Below, one piece after another: positions 1-7,911 of a stretch of DNA of 64,000 bases. This DNA is from Mesorhizobium loti (GTDB lineage Bacteria > Pseudomonadota > Alphaproteobacteria > Rhizobiales > Rhizobiaceae). Position numbers and translations under genes: made by a program. The stretch spans positions 186,001 to 250,000 of the forward strand of contig NZ_PJRO01000008.1 of the NCBI RefSeq assembly GCF_002858745.1. Reading direction: 5' to 3'. The notes below the pieces were generated by a model, which saw only the letters and a list, made by a program, of their open reading frames with translations, had not been told where the DNA came from and made no database searches. Numbering within the stretch: the first letter of the stretch is position 1; each line of letters starts with the position of its first letter.

Positions 1-337
1 TGCGAACCCCGAGCGCGAGCAGATCCGCCACCGGCTGCCCGTTGGAGAGCGAAGTTCCCCAATCGCCGCGCAGAATGCCACCCAGCCAGATCAGGTATTG
101 CCACCACAATGGCTGGTCGAGACCGAGCTGGACGCGAAGCAGATCCAGCTGCTCCTGCGTCGCGCTCTGACCGAGGATCATGTTGGCGACATCACCAGGC
201 AAAGCGCGCGCGGCGAGGAAGATCAGCAATGACACCGCAAGCAGGGTCAGCCCCCCTTGCAGCAGCCTTGCAAGCAATGGCTGCAGTCGGGCGAAAATCC
301 CGATTGTTGCGTTGTCGTTCTGGCTATCGACTGTCAT
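1..337 (-). CDS. Peptide-type ABC transporter permease, 5'-end only (DppB-like)
   Basis: Partial gene, cut by the left window edge; 112 residues are visible from the ATG at 337. The frame is open and shows a DppB/OppB-type N-terminus: a cytoplasmic lead, a first membrane segment rich in Leu/Ala (LTLLAVSLLIFLAARALPGD), and then the LRVQLGLDQPLWWQY and LRGDWGTS stretches typical of family-5 peptide permeases just before the second segment. It lies 44 bp downstream of the solute-binding protein gene in the same direction, the usual order for this transporter class. The second permease and the ATPases should lie to the left of the window. Family is well supported; substrate is unknown. Confidence 0.85.
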   Translation of the reverse strand, partial: MTVDSQNDNATIGIFARLQPLLARLLQGGLTLLAVSLLIFLAARALPGDVANMILGQSATQEQLDLLRVQLGLDQPLWWQYLIWLGGILRGDWGTSLSNGQPVADLLALGVR

Positions 338-381
338 CGAATGCTCTTCCCCGCGCCTCGATCGTTTGTGGCGACGAACCG

Positions 382-1878
382 TCACTTCTTGACGGTGACG
401 CCACCAAACAGGATCGCGGTGCGACCGTAGAGATCAGGCTTCAGCCCGCTGACCGTGTCCCGATAAACGGTGATGTTTTCGGGATAGGCAGCAACGATGT
501 CACCGCTGCGCTTGTATTCGATCGCCTGCAGCTGCGTGACCAGCTTGCATTGCTCCGCCAGATCACCCGTGCTTTGCAGCTTCTTGGCGAGATCGTTGTA
601 TTCGGCATCGTCAAAATGCGTGGCATTTTCGCCCTGTCCCGGCAGAAGCGCTGCAAGTGCAGCGGTTTCATAAGGTCCACTGGTAAGGCTGATCAGGAAA
701 GGCCATTCGCGCCAGCGGTTAAGGAAGGTCGCCGGATCGAGCCGGCGTACCTTGATGGAGATGCCGGCCTGGGCAGCCTGCTGCGCATAAAGTTGCGCCA
801 TTTCCATCATGCCGGCGAAAGCGCCGTCGGTGACCAGTTCAAGCTTGAGATTGCTCTTGCCGGCCTCGGCCAGCAACTGTTTTGCCTTGGCGATATCCTG
901 CACACGCTGCGGCTCGGACGGTATCGGGCAAGCCGTGTTGTTGCCGAGATAGTCATTGGCGATCGCGCCAAAACCGCCAAAGGCATTGTCGACGATCTGC
1001 TGGCGGTCGACCACCAGCTTGAGCGCCTCCAGAACCTTCTGATCGTTGAAAGGCGGCATGTCGACGCGCACGGAAATGATCGGATAGGTCGTCGTGCCGC
1101 TGACTACGGTCTTCAGCTTCGGATCCTTGGTCAGTGCCGGCACGTCGGTGTAAGGCACTGAATAGGCGACATCGATCTGGCCGCCGCGCAGCGCGTTGGT
1201 CACCGCCTGCTGGTCACGGAAGCCGATGATGCGCAGCTTGTCGAAGCCAGGCTTCTCACCCCAATAGTCATCGAAGCGGCTCAGCCGGGCTTCCTGACCG
1301 GGCGTGAAGGTGTCGAGCTTGAAGGGGCCGGTACCAGTCACCGAGCCGTCATCGGAGATGGCGCGAATTCTGAAGTCTTCATCGGCGAAAGCATTGGCGA
1401 ACAGACCGAACGGACGCTTGAGGGTGAATTCCATCGTCAGGTCGTCGACTTTGCGAATCTTGACCGGGTCGACGAAATCGATCTGGCTGGAGACGACGAA
1501 ATTGTTGGCCGGATCCATCATGTGCTTGATGCTGGCGATCACATCATCCGCTGTGAAGGGCTTGCCGTCGTGGCGCTTGACGTTCGGCCGAAGCTTGACG
1601 GTCCAGACGTCCAGGGTCGCATTCGGCGTCATGGACTCAGCGAGTTCCATCACCACCGCACCCTTGGAGTCGTATGCCGTCAGGCCGTCATAAAGCTGGT
1701 TGTACAAGGAACCGGCAGACGCCGAACTGGTCGGCGTATAGGGCTGCACCTGGTCCTTGCTGTTGCCGATGACGCCGAGCACGAGCTCCTGCGCCTGCGC
1801 AAATGTATGGGTCGTCAAAGCTGTCGTGGCGGCCAGCAGAGCGATCGCGATAGCGCGACTGAATTTCACCGGAATCAT
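382..1878 (-). CDS. Family-5 extracellular solute-binding protein of a peptide/opine-type ABC transporter
   Basis: 498 residues. The open frame extends upstream to 1971, but the ATG at 1878 follows a GGAGGAG ribosome site and begins a classic Sec signal peptide (MIPVKFSRAIAIALLAATTALTTHTFAQA), so I start there. The mature protein is SBP_bac_5-like: SLYNQLYDGLTAYDSKG, WTVKLRPNVKRHDGKPFTADDV, GTGPFKL and a C-terminal DKQEF-type lobe. It should capture a peptide, opine or similar compound in the periplasm and deliver it to the permease whose gene follows 44 bp downstream. The AraC regulator about 400 bp upstream is the obvious candidate controller. The substrate cannot be told from the sequence. 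Confidence 0.88.
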   Translation of the reverse strand: MIPVKFSRAIAIALLAATTALTTHTFAQAQELVLGVIGNSKDQVQPYTPTSSASAGSLYNQLYDGLTAYDSKGAVVMELAESMTPNATLDVWTVKLRPNVKRHDGKPFTADDVIASIKHMMDPANNFVVSSQIDFVDPVKIRKVDDLTMEFTLKRPFGLFANAFADEDFRIRAISDDGSVTGTGPFKLDTFTPGQEARLSRFDDYWGEKPGFDKLRIIGFRDQQAVTNALRGGQIDVAYSVPYTDVPALTKDPKLKTVVSGTTTYPIISVRVDMPPFNDQKVLEALKLVVDRQQIVDNAFGGFGAIANDYLGNNTACPIPSEPQRVQDIAKAKQLLAEAGKSNLKLELVTDGAFAGMMEMAQLYAQQAAQAGISIKVRRLDPATFLNRWREWPFLISLTSGPYETAALAALLPGQGENATHFDDAEYNDLAKKLQSTGDLAEQCKLVTQLQAIEYKRSGDIVAAYPENITVYRDTVSGLKPDLYGRTAILFGGVTVKK

Positions 1879-2107
1879 AGCCGTGGTTTCTCCTCCATGT
1901 AGCGGCTCGCGCCCCTGCCCCGAACCTTCGTGCGGGCTCTTCTTTGGCGGCCGTACCCTCACAACCAACACCCGCCGGGCTGATCTGTCTTGGAGCGAAA
2001 CGAAATCCGGACCGGGCTCGAGCGTAAATCGACGTCAGGATTTTGGACGGCGAACGCTGTTGGGCCATGTCCATCGTTTTGAAAAAAATCGTAGAAGAAT
2101 CAGTGCG

Positions 2108-2209
2108 CTAGAGCAATTTCAGCAAAAATGCGTAGCGGTTTTCCGTTCAGAGTTGCGTAAAAACAAAGAGAGGGAGCGTTCCGCGCTTCCGCTAAAAGCG
2201 GAACGCTCT
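2108..2209. repeat. RIME-like rhizobial intergenic palindromic element
   Basis: The 407-bp gap between the AraC gene and the solute-binding protein gene has no credible ORF. It contains a segment that reads like the abundant rhizobial intergenic mosaic repeats: GAGCAATTTC, then GCGGTTTTCCG, then TTGCGTAAAAACAAAGAG. It ends in a perfect 11-bp inverted repeat (GAGCGTTCCGC at 2174-2184, GCGGAACGCTC at 2198-2208). The similarity is from memory of the RIME family, not from a search. The terminal hairpin could also work as a terminator of the AraC transcript. The rest of the gap must hold the promoter of the transporter operon, but I see no clear boxes. Confidence 0.6.
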
Positions 2210-2285
2210 GATGACCACTCACTGCGGATCCAGCAGTGGTACAGCGCTTGGCAAGCGCGCATTGCACCGGCGATGGCAATCGGGG

Positions 2286-3272
2286 CTAATGCACTCTTTT
2301 TCTATGCGGAGCCGATTTCAAAAGTTCGCTCGGTGCGCAGGCGAACAGCTCCTTGAAGCAGCGGTTGAAATAGGAAAGATCATTGAAGCCCGCGGAATAG
2401 GCCACATCCGCGATCGTCTGCGTGCCATGCTGATATTGCAGCTGCGTGATCCTTTCGCGCGCGAAACGCAGGCGTTTGTCGCGAATGAAGGTGGTGCAGG
2501 TCATGCCTAGATCGCGGAAGTGCAGTTGCAGCACCCGCATCGACACGCCCACGCGTTTCGCCAGCCATTGCGCCGAAAGATAAGGGCTGGTCAGGTGTTG
2601 ATCGATCAGCACATCGATCATCTGCAATCGCCTTGAGGCCAGGTCGCTAAGCGAATCGAGCGATAGCGCGTTGTGGACGTCCGACACGAAGGCTTGCCGG
2701 GTCGCATCGAGCATCAGCTGGCGCAGGTTCGCCGCGTGAACATCGCTGTCGGATATCGTCAGCACCTTGGCAAGCAGCGCTCGCAGCGTGACAGCCATCG
2801 GATCGGCAGCTTCCAGCGTGCGTGCCACATCGAGCTTGTCGCCACCATGGAAATACATGAGCTGCCTGGGCAGGTTGAGCGACAGGTGGTTGCTGAACTT
2901 GCCGCCGAAATGGAACGTCGTCGGCTTGGTGGAATCGACCAGGATGCAGTCACCCACATTCAAGGCGCTGTGCTGGCCGTTGTGTTCCACGCCGCAGGAG
3001 CCCTCAAGCTGCACAAGCAGGAAAAGCTGTTCGATGGCGTCACGCCGCACATCATCCCAATCGTGGTCGACGCGGTCGAGGTCGTTGGAGATATGCGAAA
3101 ACTCCATGCCGCAGGCGTTGATGCGCCGCGCCTCACCACGAATGTCGAGGCTCATGTCCATCGCACGAGGGCGAAAGCTGCCACAGGTATAATGGAGGTC
3201 GTCGACCCAGCGGCTGAAAGGCGTCCGTATCCGGTCCTTGTGGAGCAAACCCACAGAGCTCAACAGTTCCAA
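2286..3272 (-). CDS. AraC-family transcriptional regulator
   Basis: 328 residues from a TTG at 3272, preceded by TGAGG. The first in-frame ATG (3161) would remove the early residues that belong to the AraC_binding_2-type sensor, so I keep the longer form; the start is uncertain. Residues about 30-190 form the sensor region; the C-terminal hundred residues are two helix-turn-helix motifs of the AraC/XylS type (YLSAQWLAKRVGVSMRVLQLHF and TIADVAYSAGFNDLSYFNRCFK). It is transcribed toward the peptide-type transporter and probably activates it in response to the imported compound. Confidence 0.85.
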   Translation of the reverse strand: MELLSSVGLLHKDRIRTPFSRWVDDLHYTCGSFRPRAMDMSLDIRGEARRINACGMEFSHISNDLDRVDHDWDDVRRDAIEQLFLLVQLEGSCGVEHNGQHSALNVGDCILVDSTKPTTFHFGGKFSNHLSLNLPRQLMYFHGGDKLDVARTLEAADPMAVTLRALLAKVLTISDSDVHAANLRQLMLDATRQAFVSDVHNALSLDSLSDLASRRLQMIDVLIDQHLTSPYLSAQWLAKRVGVSMRVLQLHFRDLGMTCTTFIRDKRLRFARERITQLQYQHGTQTIADVAYSAGFNDLSYFNRCFKELFACAPSELLKSAPHRKRVH

Positions 3273-3617
3273 CGCTGCCTCACGCCTATGTCGACAGATA
3301 ACTTAGCATGTTAAGTAACAGATATTGAAACGGGCAACAAGCACGGACCTTTTGCCGGTGCTCGATCCCCAGCCTGCACCGCGTCAACAAACGCGCTCCC
3401 GGCGCAACAGCCATGTCAGGCTTTTTCACGACCGGTGCCGGAAATGCTCGCTGAACGCGCAAGCCGACCTGACATGCGGCCTGCCCGAATGGTAGAGGAC
3501 AAGTCCACGTCTCCACGGTCCAGTCTGACCGGACTTCGACGAGATCAGTGCCGGTTGCTCCACGACAACGCGATACAGGCGACGCCTATCCCGTCCTTGG
3601 CGACCTTAACGGCCAGG
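3273..3617. other. Intergenic region, nothing recognised
   Basis: 345 bp between the 5' end of the AraC gene and the 3' end of the DoxX gene, both on the minus strand. The short frames in it have no coding look. It must contain the AraC promoter and the end of the DoxX transcript, but I find no strong hairpin with a T-run and no clear promoter boxes. Confidence 0.5.
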
Positions 3618-4073
3618 TCAGCGAGGTGATGGCAACGTCGAGACCCGCATGCTCCCCTGCAGGATACGCCGAACCCACGCATCCAGGGAAAACCCACCAG
3701 CGCCTACGATCACCAACGTGAACATCCCGCCTGCAATCGCGAGATCCTTTTCGAAATGCAGCAATTCGTTATGATTGCCGAAATTGGTGTGAAACAGCAT
3801 TGCCGTGGCAACGCAGAACAGGCCAAGTGCGACAGCACCGAGGCGCGTCAAGAAACCCAATCCCACGGCGAGGCCCGCTCCGATCTGGAGCGCAATGGTC
3901 GTCACGACCAGCGAAACACCGATACCGAGCTGCGCCATTGCTTTCACCGTACCTTCGAAATGAAGGGCCAGGGTGAACCCCTCATGGACAAAGACCAAAG
4001 CGAGCAGCAGCCGGCCCGCCAGCAATCCAAAATCCGACAGCCGAACCTTCCAGGTGTTTGGTACCATCGACAC
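3618..4073 (-). CDS. DoxX-family membrane protein
   Basis: 151 residues, a four-helix DoxX protein: GLLAGRLLLALVFVHEGFTL (helix 1, with the conserved R and E region), GIGVSLVVTTIALQIGAGLAVGLG (helix 2), LGAVALGLFCVATAMLFHT (helix 3) and LAIAGGMFTLVIVGAGGFSLD (helix 4). DoxX proteins are inner-membrane proteins often found in redox- or sulfur-stress operons; the biochemical role is poorly defined. It is the third gene of an operon behind the MBL hydrolase and the TPR protein (51-bp gap), and so presumably under the ECF-type promoter upstream of the MBL gene. Confidence 0.85.
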   Translation of the reverse strand: MSMVPNTWKVRLSDFGLLAGRLLLALVFVHEGFTLALHFEGTVKAMAQLGIGVSLVVTTIALQIGAGLAVGLGFLTRLGAVALGLFCVATAMLFHTNFGNHNELLHFEKDLAIAGGMFTLVIVGAGGFSLDAWVRRILQGSMRVSTLPSPR

Positions 4074-4124
4074 GGCCAGCTCCCTCCGCGATGAAAGGCA
4101 GGCGCTTTCGCGCCTGCCAGCTCT

Positions 4125-4583
4125 TCATTTCGTCACTTTGGTCTGGATCGCCTGCTGCAAGTCCTCCAGCTCTTCACAGCCGCTGGGGCAGAGTTTTTGC
4201 AGGGAAGCCAACTGCTCCCGGGCCTTCGCCATGTCACCTGTTTCGACATAGAGCTCGCCAAGATACTCTCGCGCTGCCTTGTGATCAGGCTTCAGTTCGA
4301 GCGCCTTGTTGTAATAGGTTAGCGCGGTGCTGTAGTCGCCAGTCTTGCGCAGCGTGAAGCCTAGCAGATTGTAGACATCGGGCTGCTGCGTATCCTGGGC
4401 GAGATCGCGCAGTTCCGCCAGCGCGCCCTGATAGTCCTTCGCGTCGATCTTCGCCCTCACGGCGGTCAGGTCCGGCGCATCCGTCGATTCAGTATCGTCG
4501 ACCGCATAGGCCGGCGGAAGCATCAGCCCGGTCGCGGCGGCCATCAGGCAGATGCCACCCAGCATTCCAAGAAACTTTGTCAT
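4125..4583 (-). CDS. Exported tetratricopeptide-repeat protein
   Basis: 152 residues with a signal peptide (MTKFLGMLGGICLMAAATGLMLPPAYA). The mature part has two to three TPR units: AKIDAKDYQGALAELRDL, PDVYNLLGFTLRKTGDYSTA, and PDHKAAREYLGELYVETGDMAKA. A C-terminal pair of cysteines (LCPSGCEEL) could form a disulfide in the periplasm. It is probably a periplasmic scaffold or binding protein. It lies 30 bp behind the MBL hydrolase gene and 51 bp before the DoxX gene, so the three form one transcription unit. Confidence 0.82.
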   Translation of the reverse strand: MTKFLGMLGGICLMAAATGLMLPPAYAVDDTESTDAPDLTAVRAKIDAKDYQGALAELRDLAQDTQQPDVYNLLGFTLRKTGDYSTALTYYNKALELKPDHKAAREYLGELYVETGDMAKAREQLASLQKLCPSGCEELEDLQQAIQTKVTK

Positions 4584-4613
4584 CGTCTTTGTCTTTCTTC
4601 CTTCGGATTGTCG

Positions 4614-5588
4614 TCAGCTCTGGACAGTCGGCGTGAAACCGTAGGCGTTGCCGTCCTTCACGAAGGATCCGGTCCCGGGGAACGGGAAGTGTGAGCCGCT
4701 GATCCTGATGTTGTCGGCTATGACCCGGTCGATCAGCTTGTGGCGGGTGTCGATCGCGGTCGGGCCATCCTGATCGTAGCTGCCTTGCCATTGCGGGTGC
4801 GGAGCAAGCAGCGCCGGCACATACATGGTGTCGGCTGAAACGAGGTATTGCTCGTTGCCCGAGGCCACGAGGAAAACCGAATGGCCGGGCGTATGCCCGG
4901 GCGCTGCGATCAGCTGTATCCCCGGAGCGACTTCCGCCCCGTCCTCGACCAGCTTCCAGTTCTTCCATTTCGGGAAGTTCTCCGCGATGCGCTTTCCAGC
5001 GGGCTTGCGACCCGCGGGCAGTTGTTCGACGCGACCCGGATCCGTCCACCACTTGTATTCCTTGGCGTTGACGATCAGCTCGGCGTTGGGGAATACCGGA
5101 GCGTTGCTGCCCTTTTCCATCAGCCCCCAGACATGGTCCGGGTGAAAATGCGAAATCATGATGGTATCGATCGCCTTGTAGTCGATGCCGGCGGCGGCCA
5201 TGTTGGCCGGCAGATGAGTGGCATTGGCCTGCCACTGGCCGACACCCGATCCCGCGTCCATCATGATCAGCTTGCCGCCAATCCTGAGCACAACAACGGT
5301 GAGCGGAATCGGCATGAAGTCGGTCGGCAGGCCGGCTTTTGCCAATGCGGCCTTGGTGTCGTCGACCGAGGCGTTGGCGATGAAGGTCGGATCATGCGGC
5401 TTGCGCCAGATGCCGTCATAGATGGCCGTGACTTCGACCGATCCGACCTTGTAGCGGTAGAAGCCAACCGTCGGCTCTACCGGAGCGGCAGCCGATGCGG
5501 GAGCGATGAATTCGAGCTTTCCGGCAACTCCGAAAGCCGCGGCGGCAGCCGCGGATCCGAGCACCATGCGACGTGTCATGTTGAACAT
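4614..5588 (-). CDS. Tat-exported metallo-beta-lactamase-fold hydrolase
   Basis: 324 residues from the ATG at 5588. The frame is open to 5639, but 5588 gives a twin-arginine signal (MTRRMVLGSAAAAAAFGVAG) and keeps the start downstream of the proposed promoter. The metal-binding core is intact: ISHFHPDHVWGL (HxHxDH), then APGHTPGHSVF and SADTMY, then GSHFPFPGTGS for the last histidine. Export by Tat suggests that it folds with its zinc or iron in the cytoplasm and acts in the periplasm. It is first in the MBL-TPR-DoxX operon. The substrate is unknown; quinolone-lactonase, sulfatase or persulfide-type chemistry are all possible in this superfamily. Confidence 0.88.
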   Translation of the reverse strand: MFNMTRRMVLGSAAAAAAFGVAGKLEFIAPASAAAPVEPTVGFYRYKVGSVEVTAIYDGIWRKPHDPTFIANASVDDTKAALAKAGLPTDFMPIPLTVVVLRIGGKLIMMDAGSGVGQWQANATHLPANMAAAGIDYKAIDTIMISHFHPDHVWGLMEKGSNAPVFPNAELIVNAKEYKWWTDPGRVEQLPAGRKPAGKRIAENFPKWKNWKLVEDGAEVAPGIQLIAAPGHTPGHSVFLVASGNEQYLVSADTMYVPALLAPHPQWQGSYDQDGPTAIDTRHKLIDRVIADNIRISGSHFPFPGTGSFVKDGNAYGFTPTVQS

Positions 5589-5652
5589 CGTGATCTCTCT
5601 TGTCTGATGCAACGATTTGAAAGCAGTCGGGTGATCCATTCACCCTGACGAC

Positions 5653-5681
5653 AAGACCGGCCGCCTTCCGGATTTATTCCC
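5653..5681 (-). promoter_or_regulatory. ECF-type promoter of the MBL-TPR-DoxX operon
   Basis: On the minus strand GGGAATAA (5681-5674), 15 bp, then GGTCTT (5658-5653). It lies about 65 bp before the ATG at 5588. Boxes and spacing are identical to two further copies at 6095-6067 and 7866-7838, which links all three to the ECF sigma factor encoded at 7110-7649. Confidence 0.75.
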
Positions 5682-5716
5682 GCCCGCGAGATCTTTCTTT
5701 TTGGCCGGCTCGCAAA

Positions 5717-5730
5717 GGCGTGATCACGCC
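5717..5730. terminator. Palindrome, possible terminator of the small exported-protein gene
   Basis: A perfect 14-bp palindrome (GGCGTGATCACGCC), about 50 bp past the stop of the small gene on the minus strand and followed there by TTTGCG. As RNA the stem would be only 5 bp with a 4-nt loop, so it may be a weak terminator or a protein-binding site. Confidence 0.35.
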
Positions 5731-5782
5731 GGGGTGTTCGAGGAGCGGGATTTCCTGCCGTTCCCCGAACAGGCGGCGGTCA

Positions 5783-6013
5783 TCAATTGCCCCAGAGATC
5801 GTGACCGAAATCCATCGTGTCGATCTTGGCCTTGCCGGAGGCACCGGTCTTGATGCTGGTGTCGACGTTCTTGCGGGGTTTGGAGACCGAAGCAGTGGTC
5901 GAGTGATCCACCGTGACCGTAGGCATGCTGCCGGGATCGTAATGGTCGCTGCCTGCAAAGGCAGCGCTGGAGGCAAAGACGATGCTGAGTGTGGTGAGAG
6001 CAACCTTGATCAT
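5783..6013 (-). CDS. Small exported protein, function unknown
   Basis: 76 residues: a clear signal peptide (MIKVALTTLSIVFASSAAFA, cleaved before GSDHYD) and a mature chain of about 56 polar residues with many Thr, Ser, Lys and Asp and no cysteine. No family recognised. It has its own ECF-type promoter with boxes identical to those of the MBL operon and lies between that operon and the anti-sigma gene, so it is most likely a periplasmic stress protein of the same regulon. The ribosome site is AAGGA, 7 nt before the ATG. Confidence 0.78.
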   Translation of the reverse strand: MIKVALTTLSIVFASSAAFAGSDHYDPGSMPTVTVDHSTTASVSKPRKNVDTSIKTGASGKAKIDTMDFGHDLWGN

Positions 6014-6066
6014 GTCACTATTCCTTGATCTGATTTGACGCGGGCTTTTCTGGCACCGCTACAGAC

Positions 6067-6095
6067 AAGACCTTGATTGCTCTGATTTTATTCCC
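6067..6095 (-). promoter_or_regulatory. ECF-type promoter of the small exported-protein gene
   Basis: On the minus strand GGGAATAA (6095-6088), 15 bp, then GGTCTT (6072-6067), about 54 bp before the ATG at 6013. The match extends one base upstream (C) and three bases downstream (GTC) to the copy before the MBL gene. Confidence 0.75.
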
Positions 6096-6258
6096 GTATC
6101 CTGGTGTCTTTTTGCCGATTGGAGCCCGATTTCCGGCGTTATGCGCCGGCCGTCGAAAGGGTCGCGCGAAGCGGAAGGAGAAAAGGTGCTTTGCCAACCA
6201 ACCGTTATCGCTGACGCTGCCATTCCCCGGCTATTCGGGACGATAGCTGGGCGTCGGA

Positions 6259-7113
6259 TCAGATCGCGGCGGCGGCGCGAAAACGGGTGACGAACTCGTC
6301 GAGCCCAGACCGCTCCATGTCCGTAATTGCCCAGTAGGCGAAGGCACGGTCGCTCCAGCTCACCATTGAAAAACCGTCCGCCGAACGGTCGACCGGATTG
6401 GTTGCTTCGCCGCCCTTGCGGGGTTGAGCCACAAGCGTGATCAGATGTTCGTTGTGGCGGTAGACCAATGCTGGAATGGGTTGGCCGTCGACGACTTCCA
6501 CCCTGCCGCCGACAAGCGCAAATCCTTCCTTGATCAGGTCAGGGGCCGGTGGCGACATGCCGAGCCGGCCATCGAGCCAGGGTTTGACCGTGTGCCTGTC
6601 TGATGACACGACATCGACCGGATTGGCCGCAAGCAGGCTGCGGCGATGACCGCTTGCCACGGCCGCAGCAAAATCGTCGGATGTGCCGGTCATCACCCAT
6701 TGTGTTGCACCACTCGCCACTACCGCGGTAATGGCGATCGATGCGGCCAGCGCACGCCAATCGAACGTTGCGGATCGTGCCGACCAGCCCCAGCGGGAGC
6801 GCTCGGTTCGGGGTTGGGACGACGGCATGCGGAAAGGCAGAACGGATCCCTGGGGCGCCTGTTGGATATCGGTTCCTCCGATAGCCTGGATGCGGTCCAG
6901 AAATGCCTTGCTCGGCTGCGGTTTTGGCAGCTTGTTCACGGCAACGCGCAAGGCCGCGACGCGCGCATGTTCGGCGGCAAGTTCGGGGTCGGCAGCGATG
7001 CGCCGCTCAACCGCCAAGGCGGTGGCCGCGTCGAGCTCGCCGTCGACCAGGGCATGGACCATCATCGTCATTTCCACCTTGTCCTCAGGCAAACCGTCTC
7101 TGTGCGCAGTCAT
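6259..7113 (-). CDS. Membrane-bound anti-sigma factor
   Basis: 284 residues. The N-terminal 60 residues (MMVHALVDGELDAATALAVERRIAADPELAAEHARVAAL) are the helical anti-sigma domain seen in rhizobial ECF regulators. There is a His but no following CxxC, so this is not a complete zinc (ZAS) type. One membrane segment (WRALAASIAITAVVASGATQWVM) near residues 118-140 is followed by a periplasmic domain of about 140 residues, presumably the stress sensor. The start overlaps the sigma factor stop by 4 bp (ATGA), which is the usual coupled sigma/anti-sigma arrangement. It should hold the sigma factor at the membrane until stress is sensed. Confidence 0.85.
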   Translation of the reverse strand: MTAHRDGLPEDKVEMTMMVHALVDGELDAATALAVERRIAADPELAAEHARVAALRVAVNKLPKPQPSKAFLDRIQAIGGTDIQQAPQGSVLPFRMPSSQPRTERSRWGWSARSATFDWRALAASIAITAVVASGATQWVMTGTSDDFAAAVASGHRRSLLAANPVDVVSSDRHTVKPWLDGRLGMSPPAPDLIKEGFALVGGRVEVVDGQPIPALVYRHNEHLITLVAQPRKGGEATNPVDRSADGFSMVSWSDRAFAYWAITDMERSGLDEFVTRFRAAAAI

Positions 7114-7649
7114 CGCGCTCTCCCAAGGTCAGACATCAGTTGCCCGCGTGCACGCGCCAGCCGCGACATCACGGTACCCATCGGCACATCGAGCATGACG
7201 GCAATCTCGCGATAACTCAGGCCATTTATGTCGCGCAGCACGAGCGTCTCGCGAAACGGTTCCGGTAGCGCCACGATGGCGGCTTCCAGTGCCGCTATAT
7301 CGGCCTTGGCGATCAGGCTGGCTTCCGGGCTTTCACTCTCTGGCGGCTGGTCGCGATGGGCCGCACTCATGTCGTCAAGATCGTTCAAATCACCGACGGC
7401 AACGATGTCGCGAGGTCGATTGCGGGCAAGCCACGTGTACGAGGCATTGCGCACGATGGTCAAAAGCCAGGCCCGCGCGTTTCCGCCGGCATAGCCGCCG
7501 ATCCCGGCATAAGCCTTCATGCAGGCATCCTGCACTACATCCTCGGCATCCGCGGCGCTGCCGGTCAACCAGCGTGCCAAAGCCAGGGCATCGCCAAGAT
7601 GCGGCGTCACCACCTGGCTGAATCGCGCCTGCGCCTCACCGTTCAACAT
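7110..7649 (-). CDS. ECF-type RNA polymerase sigma factor
   Basis: 179 residues, about the size of RpoE-type ECF sigma factors. Region 2 is at about residues 10-75 (TGSAADAEDVVQDACMKAYA is the core-binding and -10 region). Region 4 is at about 120-170 (LPEPFRETLVLRDINGLSYREIA and PMGTVMSRLARARGQL, the -35-binding helix-turn-helix). It is followed at once by its anti-sigma gene. A copy of the shared GGGAATAA-N15-GGTCTT element lies about 190 bp upstream, which suggests autoregulation with a long leader. I infer that it transcribes the small exported gene and the MBL-TPR-DoxX operon. Confidence 0.9.
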   Translation of the reverse strand: MLNGEAQARFSQVVTPHLGDALALARWLTGSAADAEDVVQDACMKAYAGIGGYAGGNARAWLLTIVRNASYTWLARNRPRDIVAVGDLNDLDDMSAAHRDQPPESESPEASLIAKADIAALEAAIVALPEPFRETLVLRDINGLSYREIAVMLDVPMGTVMSRLARARGQLMSDLGRAR

Positions 7650-7837
7650 GGCGATATCACACGCATTCCCCGCAGCCTCTCGGCTTTCGCGCAGAAACCA
7701 CGAAACGGATCAACGATAGTCCTATTTGGGCAGAAAAGCCCTTGGCTTTCGCAGAGCCGAAAAAAACGCGGGCGCAAATCGGGTGAGGACTGCTGCAGCG
7801 CATGAGAGCCTTCCTGTCGCGCGGATCATCCATGCAG

Positions 7838-7866
7838 AAGACCGCTCGACAGGGCAGATTATTCCC
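7838..7866 (-). promoter_or_regulatory. ECF-type promoter upstream of the sigma/anti-sigma operon
   Basis: On the minus strand GGGAATAA (7866-7859), 15 bp, then GGTCTT (7843-7838). It lies between the sulfatase stop and the sigma factor gene. The transcript would have a leader of roughly 180 nt before the sigma ATG at 7649. The leader has no recognised RNA fold. Confidence 0.68.
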
Positions 7867-7911
7867 GACACGGGACTATTTTTGTCCGTGACAGCAGGCT
7901 TGAGCCACAGT

